From Bacteroidaceae bacterium (GTDB taxonomy: Bacteria > Bacteroidota > Bacteroidia > Bacteroidales > Barnesiellaceae_A), in the NCBI GenBank assembly GCA_017561285.1, contig JAFZDG010000329.1, forward strand, positions 1 through 5,230: 5,230 bases of DNA. Direction: 5' to 3'. The stretch's first letter is position 1; every line of letters begins with the position of its first letter. Below are positions 1 to 4,530 of the stretch, one piece after another. The translations under genes and the position numbers were made by a program. Below the pieces are notes generated by a model that searched no databases, had not been told where the DNA came from, and saw nothing but the letters and a program-made list of their open reading frames with translations.

Positions 1-399
1 ATTGGCAATCATCGAGGCCTCATCGACAATAAAAAGTGTGTCGCGGTGCGTATTGTTGCCTGCCAGAAAACCACGCATATCGGGCGAGAAGCGTTGCTGA
101 CGATATATTTTGCGATGAATGGTATAGGCCGGATGAGCAGCGTATCGCGAAAAGACTTTGGCAGCACGACCGGTAGGAGCCAAGAGAACCGTCTTGAACT
201 TGAGACTGTCGAGCGTACGTACCAAAGCACCTACCAGCGAGGTCTTGCCCGTACCGGCATAACCGGTGAGTAGAAAAAGGTCGGTATCCTTGCCATTGAG
301 TACAAAACGAGCCAAACGCGTAATCAACTCGCGTTGTTGATCGTTGGGTGTATATGGCAGGTTGCCTATGGTATGTACAGCAAGGGCCTCGTAGAGCAT
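1..399 (-). CDS. RecD-like ATP-dependent DNA helicase (SF1), C-terminal part beyond the window
   Basis: This is the N-terminal part (133 codons visible) of a superfamily 1 helicase of the RecD/Dda type, an ATP-driven DNA motor acting in the cytoplasm in repair or recombination. Seen directly: a Q-motif-like stretch PNDQQRELITRL (residues 18-29), Walker A GYAGTGKT (46-53), motif Ia APTGRAAKVFS (74-84), the RecD-type segment YTIHRKIYR (92-100), and Walker B with the DEAS signature, IVDEASMI (124-131), just before the window edge. The ATG at 399-397 is the first start after an in-frame stop about 45 bases upstream and leaves a usual-looking short N terminus before the ATPase core; no Shine-Dalgarno is seen. 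With so short a leader before Walker A it resembles the compact single-subunit Bacteroidota RecD-like helicases rather than a RecBCD subunit or RecD2, but the missing C terminus prevents a firm choice. It is transcribed divergently from the DUF3822/rsmD pair. Confidence 0.9.
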   Translation of the reverse strand, partial: MLYEALAVHTIGNLPYTPNDQQRELITRLARFVLNGKDTDLFLLTGYAGTGKTSLVGALVRTLDSLKFKTVLLAPTGRAAKVFSRYAAHPAYTIHRKIYRQQRFSPDMRGFLAGNNTHRDTLFIVDEASMIAN

Positions 400-464
400 C
401 GGTCGGAGTGTATTAAGAACTACATATAATAAAAAATATTGCTATAGGTACATCAGTACTCATA

Positions 465-472
465 CAAAGGTA
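465..472 (-). promoter_or_regulatory. Candidate -7 box of the RecD-like helicase promoter
   Basis: Read on the minus strand these bases are TACCTTTG, a full match to the Bacteroidota -7 consensus TAnnTTTG. Transcription would start near 458-461 and give a leader of about 60 bases before the helicase ATG at 399. The expected -33 TTTG element is not clear at 19-21 bases upstream, so support rests on the -7 match and its position in a divergent intergenic region. Confidence 0.5.
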
Positions 473-546
473 GGAGATTTTGCAGAAATCGGGATATAAA
501 AGCAGGGAAAATGTGCAAGAAATATTAAAATGCGATTTTCTTTTTG

Positions 547-554
547 TACTTTTG
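547..554 (+). promoter_or_regulatory. Candidate -7 box of the DUF3822-rsmD promoter
   Basis: The bases TACTTTTG match the Bacteroidota -7 consensus TAnnTTTG exactly and end only four bases before the ATG at 559. A start of transcription some 5-7 bases after the box would fall at or beside the start codon, so the message would be leaderless or nearly so. The -33 element is weak: only a TTA lies at about the right distance. The box also argues that translation starts at 559 and not at the upstream in-frame TTG at 544, which would lie upstream of the transcript. Confidence 0.55.
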
Positions 555-558
555 TGCT

Positions 559-1371
559 ATGGAAGGAGCAACAAGTATAGATACCTCGCAATATACGCTG
601 ATGATGCGTATGACACCAAGTGAATTGTTGTATGTATATTACCATCCGGCCGAAGATGGCTCGATGGTGAGTGAGCGCATAGCACTACCTGTAGGCGATG
701 AGTATGCACATACCATAGAACAGGCTGTGTATGGCCACGAAATATTGCTACAACCCTTCAAACGGGTGTATGTGGTAATGCCATCGAAGCATTTTGTGCT
801 TGTACCGCAAGAGGTTGCAACGCTGAGTGATAACAGTATGTTTTTTGAGAGAATGTATCCTTCGGCTCAAGATTATGTAATAGAGAGTCATATGCCTCAT
901 ACCGGAGCTGTGATGCTATCGGGGACCGATGCTCGTGTGGTTTCGTTTATAAACCGTACATTCGACAATCCAACACTGCTGCATCCGTTGACTGCACTGT
1001 GCGAGTATTTCTATCGCAAAAGCCGTTTGGGCAACCAACGCAAGATGTATGTACACCTACTACGCAATCGTATGGATGTGGTGTGCTATGGACGCGAGGG
1101 ATTGCTGCTGGCCAATACATTTGACTATCGCCATAGTAATGATGCGGCCTACCACCTACTGAATGTGTGGAAACAACTTGGTCTTGACCAACGTCACGAT
1201 GAGGTGCAGATAGCCGGCGATGCAGATACGCGCAGGGAGCTGTCGGCTCTATTGCGCAACTATATACTCACAGTTGTTCCGGTTATCTTTCCATCGCACT
1301 GCCATGTATTGGGCAGTGATGCCATGCAAATTCCGTTTGACTTAACAGCTTTATCGTTATGCGAATTATAA
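559..1371 (+). CDS. DUF3822-like protein of unknown function
   Basis: A 270-residue soluble protein with no signal peptide and no membrane segment. I recognise it as a DUF3822-type protein from its length, its position directly upstream of rsmD and its general sequence; its function is not known. The second half (about 160-262) follows a regular pattern: strand MYVHLL, turn, strand MDVVCYG, strand GLLLANTF, helix AAYHLLNVWKQLGL, strand EVQIAGD, then a helix ending in LLRNYI. This order is reminiscent of one lobe of actin-like (PilM/GspL-type) folds, but I see no clear nucleotide-binding motif, so the fold is only a suggestion. I chose the ATG at 559 over an in-frame TTG at 544 because a -7 promoter box occupies 547-554. 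The end overlaps the rsmD start by 13 bp, so translation of the two is probably coupled. Confidence 0.85.
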   Translation: MEGATSIDTSQYTLMMRMTPSELLYVYYHPAEDGSMVSERIALPVGDEYAHTIEQAVYGHEILLQPFKRVYVVMPSKHFVLVPQEVATLSDNSMFFERMYPSAQDYVIESHMPHTGAVMLSGTDARVVSFINRTFDNPTLLHPLTALCEYFYRKSRLGNQRKMYVHLLRNRMDVVCYGREGLLLANTFDYRHSNDAAYHLLNVWKQLGLDQRHDEVQIAGDADTRRELSALLRNYILTVVPVIFPSHCHVLGSDAMQIPFDLTALSLCEL

Positions 1372-1904
1372 GAGGTAAATATGGTCGTAGGCGGTTTGAT
1401 GTACCGAGCAATATAAAGGCCCGTCCTACAACCGACTTTGCAAGAGAGAATTTATTCAATGTACTCGAAAACAGAATAGACTTTGAAGAGACCAACGCAC
1501 TCGACCTTTTTGCCGGTACGGGTGCAATAAGTTTCGAATTGCTATCGCGAGGATGCAACAGAGTGGTGTGCGTAGAGAAACATCCTACACAATACAACTT
1601 TATAAGTAAGGTGCAACAACAACTTGGAGACGAAAACTTGCAAGTGGTGCGAGGCGATGTCTTTAAGTTTGTGGCATCGTGCGGAGAGCAGTTTGACCTT
1701 GTCTTTGCCGACCCACCTTATGACCTACCCCAACTTGAGAGTATCCCATCGCGCGTACTGGACGAGAATTGTCTGTTGCGTCCGGGAGGATTGTTTGTGT
1801 TGGAACACTCACGCAACAACGACTTCACGACACACCCCTGGTTTGCCGAGCATAGAGTATATGGCAGCGTAAACTTCAGTTTCTTTGTACGTCCTGAGGA
1901 GTAA
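1359..1904 (+). CDS. rsmD: 16S rRNA (guanine-N2)-methyltransferase RsmD
   Basis: RsmD transfers a methyl group from S-adenosylmethionine to N2 of G966 (E. coli numbering) of 16S rRNA during assembly of the small ribosomal subunit. The 181-residue product is close to the family's usual length. It opens with the typical MRIIRGKYGRRRF (1-13) and a RPTTDFARENLFNVL segment (22-36) that in this family precedes the Rossmann core. Motif I LDLFAGTGAISFE (48-60) binds S-adenosylmethionine, VVCVEKH (69-75) carries the acidic residue that holds the ribose, GDVF (99-102) follows, and the catalytic motif is ADPPYD (117-122). Nothing appears missing. The ATG lies inside the last codons of the upstream DUF3822 gene in another frame (13 bp overlap), which fits translational coupling. 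The two genes share the promoter candidate at 547-554, and a hairpin follows the stop by 20 bases. Confidence 0.96.
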   Translation: MRIIRGKYGRRRFDVPSNIKARPTTDFARENLFNVLENRIDFEETNALDLFAGTGAISFELLSRGCNRVVCVEKHPTQYNFISKVQQQLGDENLQVVRGDVFKFVASCGEQFDLVFADPPYDLPQLESIPSRVLDENCLLRPGGLFVLEHSRNNDFTTHPWFAEHRVYGSVNFSFFVRPEE

Positions 1905-1924
1905 TAGACTCATATACAGCAAAA

Positions 1925-1962
1925 AGAAGGGAGCAAATCGGTCAACCGAAATGCTCCCTTCT
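1925..1962. terminator. Bidirectional intrinsic terminator between convergent genes
   Basis: A perfect 11-bp inverted repeat (AGAAGGGAGCA at 1925-1935 pairs with TGCTCCCTTCT at 1952-1962) encloses a second 4-bp stem (TCGG 1938-1941 with CCGA 1946-1949), with AA facing AA as an internal loop and a TCAA tip. It sits between the rsmD stop at 1904 and the convergent minus-strand stop at 1982. Read on the minus strand the stem runs into a T-rich end (TTCTTTTT), a good intrinsic terminator for the sigma operon. On the plus strand the downstream tract is only moderately T-rich (TTCTCTATCTTT). Confidence 0.85.
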
Positions 1963-1981
1963 CTATCTTTGAAAAGAACCG

Positions 1982-2467
1982 TTATTTACACGACTCGCGT
2001 TGTTTATCTTTCTTGTGTCTTTGGTGAATCATTTGTTTTTGGAACTCGGCCTCGCAGCGATGGTATAGGAATTGCTGACGAGGAGTGAGGATGTTGCAAA
2101 AACGGGCATAATACTCTTTTTCGATATCAGCCTCCCTGGCATGAAGTGACGCAGCACGATCGGCAGCGGCTTTGTACTGCTCATCGGTGATATTGCTGCC
2201 ATTGATAATGGCACGAGCTTCATGGCGAACTTCACGATTGGCTTCAAATTTTTTCTTTTCCATCTCTTCAAAAAGAGGAATGAATTGTGAGGCTTGCTCA
2301 TCGGTGAGCTCCATTGTTTTTACATAGAAAGCATTCTTTTCTTGACGGAATTGCTCCCATTTTTCTTGACGAGCTTTGGTGCGCTCATCTTTGTTATCAT
2401 TAGCAGAAGCACTGAATGCTGAGACAAATGATAGGGCTAATATGAGAAAAGGTATTAATTTTTTCAT
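1982..2467 (-). CDS. Periplasmic LTxxQ (Spy/CpxP-like) protein
   Basis: A 161-residue exported protein. Residues 1-22 form a signal peptide: MKK, a hydrophobic core (LIPFLILALSFVSAF), and an ASA site with likely cleavage after A22. The mature part is nearly all charged helix and has the two marks of the Spy/CpxP/ZraP group, LTDEQASQF (54-62) and LTPRQQF (127-133), placed as in those antiparallel helical hairpins. Family members are periplasmic chaperones or metal/stress sensors. The tail is basic and rich in histidine and cysteine (H148, H151, C160; also C124 and C138), which could bind metal, but this is not shown. It is the last gene of the sigma operon, 21 bp after its neighbour, and is followed by the hairpin at 1925-1962. 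By analogy with CnrX it may be the sensor of the cassette; a plain stress-induced chaperone is the alternative. The start has no Shine-Dalgarno, as is usual in this phylum. Confidence 0.8.
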   Translation of the reverse strand: MKKLIPFLILALSFVSAFSASANDNKDERTKARQEKWEQFRQEKNAFYVKTMELTDEQASQFIPLFEEMEKKKFEANREVRHEARAIINGSNITDEQYKAAADRAASLHAREADIEKEYYARFCNILTPRQQFLYHRCEAEFQKQMIHQRHKKDKQRESCK

Positions 2468-2488
2468 AAAACAGAAGTGGTTAATAGG

Positions 2489-2836
2489 TTATTCACAATC
2501 GGCATAAAGCGTCTCGAAAATGGTATAATCGTCCATAGAGTATAGCATATACTCTTCGATATCTTCTTCTTGCTCAATAGCTGCAGTGAGTTCTTTATCG
2601 GCCTCGACAACAGGAGCGACAAAAACTTGCAACATGAGCCAAATGCCGGCAAACATAGCAGCCATATATAAATAGGGGCGCAACTTGTGCCAAGTAGTAA
2701 CGACCTCGGGCTTGGGTAAATCACGCTCGGGAAGCTGCTCGGTCATACGGGCTGTAAATTGCTCAAAGTATCCTTCGGGCACTTTATAACCGGTGTTGCG
2801 ACCTACCTGCTCAAGTATGTTCTCTTTCTTTTTCAT
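2489..2836 (-). CDS. Small single-pass membrane protein, candidate anti-sigma factor
   Basis: A 115-residue protein between an ECF sigma gene and an LTxxQ gene. Residues 1-53 are hydrophilic and basic and hold the stretch GYKVPEGYFEQFTARM (16-31), a pattern I associate with small Bacteroidota proteins encoded beside sigma factors. One membrane helix spans about 54-75 (PYLYMAAMFAGIWLMLQVF within it). Residues 76-115 are very acidic (14 D/E against one K) and end in ADCE. By the positive-inside rule the N terminus is cytoplasmic and the acidic tail periplasmic. Length, topology and place match the role of a short anti-sigma factor such as CnrY, with the cytoplasmic part holding the sigma factor. 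I see no zinc-binding ZAS motif and no FecR domain, so the role is inferred from context. The gap to the sigma stop is 49 bp and to the next start 21 bp. Confidence 0.75.
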   Translation of the reverse strand: MKKKENILEQVGRNTGYKVPEGYFEQFTARMTEQLPERDLPKPEVVTTWHKLRPYLYMAAMFAGIWLMLQVFVAPVVEADKELTAAIEQEEDIEEYMLYSMDDYTIFETLYADCE

Positions 2837-2885
2837 TACATCTTCAATTATTTACATTCTTATGACGCAATAAACAGTAAAAGGT

Positions 2886-3440
2886 TTAATCGGCCGCTAA
2901 TAAATATTCTTCAATTTTTTTTGTTGCGTGATGATAGGATGCTTTAAGCGCACCAACCGAAGTACCCAGAATCTCGGAAATGTCTTCATATTTCATCTCA
3001 TCGAAGTATCGCATATTGAAAACGAGACGTTGTTTCTCGGGCAGTCGGGTAATGGCTTTTTGCAGGCGCAATTGTAATTCATCGCCATCGAACCACTCAT
3101 CAGCTTCGATATTGTTGAGCAAGAAGCTATCGTCGGTATCGATAGAGATATTGTTGCGCTGACGCTCGCGATTGAGGAAGGTAATTGTCTCGTTGACAGC
3201 AATGCGATAGAGCCAAGTAGAGAGACGTGCCTCAGCACGAAACATCTCGATGTTGTTCCATGCCTTTAGAAAAGTATTCTGTAGCAAGTCATCGGCATCC
3301 TCATGCGATACGACCATCTTACGAATCTGCCAATAGAGTCGCTCGCCATAATGCTCTACGACTTGCGTAAATGCTTGTCGCATGGTATCGGGGTTGTGCA
3401 GCTTTTCGATGACAATTTCTTCGTTATATAGAGGTGTCAT
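2886..3440 (-). CDS. ECF-type RNA polymerase sigma factor
   Basis: A group 4 (extracytoplasmic function) sigma factor of 184 residues, which directs RNA polymerase to a small stress or envelope regulon. Region 2 covers about residues 24-95: helix AFTQVVEHYGERLYWQIRKM, then the core-binding DADDLLQNTFLKAW (48-61), then the region 2.3/2.4 segment RLSTWLYRIAVNETITFLNR that melts and reads the -10 region. An acidic linker (about 101-121) leads to region 4 (about 123-179), with LPEKQRLVFNMRYFDEM and the helix-turn-helix YEDISEILGTSVGALKASYHHATKKI, which reads the -35 region. No extra C-terminal domain (such as SnoaL) is present. I prefer the ATG at 3440; an in-frame TTG six codons upstream adds nothing conserved. 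It is the first gene of a unit with the single-pass membrane protein and the LTxxQ protein, its likely regulators. Regulon and signal are unknown. Confidence 0.95.
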   Translation of the reverse strand: MTPLYNEEIVIEKLHNPDTMRQAFTQVVEHYGERLYWQIRKMVVSHEDADDLLQNTFLKAWNNIEMFRAEARLSTWLYRIAVNETITFLNRERQRNNISIDTDDSFLLNNIEADEWFDGDELQLRLQKAITRLPEKQRLVFNMRYFDEMKYEDISEILGTSVGALKASYHHATKKIEEYLLAAD

Positions 3441-3477
3441 ATTGTAGTGTATAGTCAATGGGGCTAAAAATGGGTTG

Positions 3478-3485
3478 TAAAGTTA
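3478..3485 (-). promoter_or_regulatory. Weak candidate promoter of the sigma operon
   Basis: On the minus strand these bases read TAACTTTA, seven of eight matches to the Bacteroidota housekeeping -7 box TAnnTTTG. A TTTCG at 3505-3509 lies 19 bases upstream where the -33 TTTG is expected. It would give a leader of about 30 bases to the ATG at 3440. The same stretch contains GTAAC (3482-3486), a type of motif found in some ECF -35 elements, so an autoregulated promoter is an alternative. Both readings are weak. Confidence 0.3.
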
Positions 3486-3559
3486 CTGATTGTTTTGTGT
3501 ATAACGAAATGCGAAGTGTGTTTTTTGCTGAAGTATTAAGTTTAATTATATTTATAATA

Positions 3560-4519
3560 CTATTTACTGTGCAGATAGTAATATTTTTTTATACACACTA
3601 CATAGGTAACACACAATGCCGCAAGTACTGCTCCTGAATATATCCAATGATTGACGGGGAGCAGAATTAATGCTGCCGAAACGAGCAACTGCAATGATGC
3701 ATAAATGAGTGCTACGATGCGGTGAGGAATGTGCAATTCGTTGGCCATAATCTGATAAAGGTGCTTACGGTGTGGTTGCGTAATGTTCTCACGCAATATG
3801 ATGCGATGTATGATGGTAAGTATTACATCTACACCATATACCGAAAGGAGCATCACATATGTGATATCGCCGGTGCGATGTATGAGTTGCCATAATACAA
3901 AGAGAATGATAAATGCAATGCTCACCGATCCTACATCTCCGGCAAAGCATACAGCATCTTTTCGGAAATTGAATAGGGCAAAAACCACGATTGCTATGGC
4001 TGTAACGATGAGCAAAGAGGTATCGATAAAGGGGGTGTGATGATTGAGATACATCAAGGGCGCAATTACAGCTATCGAATAGGCTGCTGTGATGCCATTA
4101 ATGCCATCCATAAAGTTGAATGCATTGATAATACCGACACACACAATTGTGACAATGGGTAGCCAATAGAGACAACTACCCCATTCCACATTGGAGACAC
4201 AGAGCATAGACACAGTCGCAACCATCTGAACAACAATGCGCAACGTGATAGATAGCGGACGTATATCGTCAATGAAACTTACCATCGCAAGGAGTGTAAG
4301 TGCAATGATAAAACCGATGTGAAACGTTCCGAAAAATATGGTGTAGAGCCATATGGCTACAGGTATAATGATGCCTCCACCCCGTATTGTCGCAACACAG
4401 TGCGAACTGCGCTCGGTTGCCTTGTCGAATATATGATACCTGCGGGCAACACGACAGTAGCACCACTCGGCCCATAACAATAGGAGGGATATGATGATGT
4501 ATGTGAATATCGATGGCAT
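3560..4519 (-). CDS. WecA/WbpL-type polyprenyl-phosphate sugar-1-phosphate transferase (glycosyltransferase family 4 / MraY-like)
   Basis: An inner-membrane enzyme of 319 residues that, by family, transfers a sugar-1-phosphate from a UDP-N-acetyl sugar to undecaprenyl phosphate, the first step of O-antigen, capsule or related glycan assembly. About ten hydrophobic segments run through the protein. The cytoplasmic-loop signatures are all visible: ERSSH (36-40) followed by RGGG (46-49), the FIDD acidic pair (82-85), NAFNFMDGINGI (132-143), FAGDVGS (192-198), YGVDVILT (228-235), and PHRKHLYQ (249-256), the conserved histidine-rich loop. The ERSSH/RGGG form and the short length favour the WbpL/WbcO branch, which uses 6-deoxy amino sugars in characterised members, over MraY; WecA-like GlcNAc transfer cannot be excluded. 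It starts 11 bp after the aminotransferase stop, so the two are surely co-transcribed, and appears to be the last gene of the polysaccharide unit. Confidence 0.92.
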   Translation of the reverse strand: MPSIFTYIIISLLLLWAEWCYCRVARRYHIFDKATERSSHCVATIRGGGIIIPVAIWLYTIFFGTFHIGFIIALTLLAMVSFIDDIRPLSITLRIVVQMVATVSMLCVSNVEWGSCLYWLPIVTIVCVGIINAFNFMDGINGITAAYSIAVIAPLMYLNHHTPFIDTSLLIVTAIAIVVFALFNFRKDAVCFAGDVGSVSIAFIILFVLWQLIHRTGDITYVMLLSVYGVDVILTIIHRIILRENITQPHRKHLYQIMANELHIPHRIVALIYASLQLLVSAALILLPVNHWIYSGAVLAALCVTYVVCIKKYYYLHSK

Positions 4520-4530
4520 TGCGGTTATGA

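Noticed and set aside
413..463. A 16-codon minus-strand ORF starting one base after the helicase -7 box, a possible leader peptide.
   Set aside because: Its ATG would lie at or before the expected transcription start, there is no ribosome binding site, and nothing in the peptide suggests attenuation. Likely chance in an AT-rich leader.
544..558. Upstream TTG start that would add five residues to the DUF3822 protein.
   Set aside because: It overlaps the -7 box at 547-554, so it would lie outside the transcript; the ATG at 559 is a standard start.
1283..1597. Minus-strand ORF of 104 codons across the DUF3822/rsmD junction.
   Set aside because: It lies antisense to two well-supported genes, has no recognisable motif, and its composition is what an opposite-strand shadow gives.
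1885..2088. Plus-strand ORF running from the end of rsmD through the terminator hairpin.
   Set aside because: It overlaps rsmD, passes through the hairpin and continues antisense to the LTxxQ gene; no motif supports it.
2464..2724. Minus-strand ORF of 86 codons overlapping the membrane protein gene in another frame.
   Set aside because: The overlapping frame encodes the protein with a clear membrane helix and conserved-looking N terminus; the alternative frame has no coherent domain.
3441..3458. Upstream TTG start that would add six residues to the sigma factor.
   Set aside because: The extra residues match nothing conserved and an ATG at 3440 is available just before the usual sigma N terminus.
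3533..3560. AT-only inverted repeats after the sugar-phosphate transferase gene (ATTATA/TATAAT at 3545-3558 and GTATTA/TAATAC at the flanks).
   Set aside because: The pairing is A-T dominated with a two-base loop and no T-run follows on the minus strand, so it is not a convincing terminator. Read-through into the sigma operon cannot be excluded.
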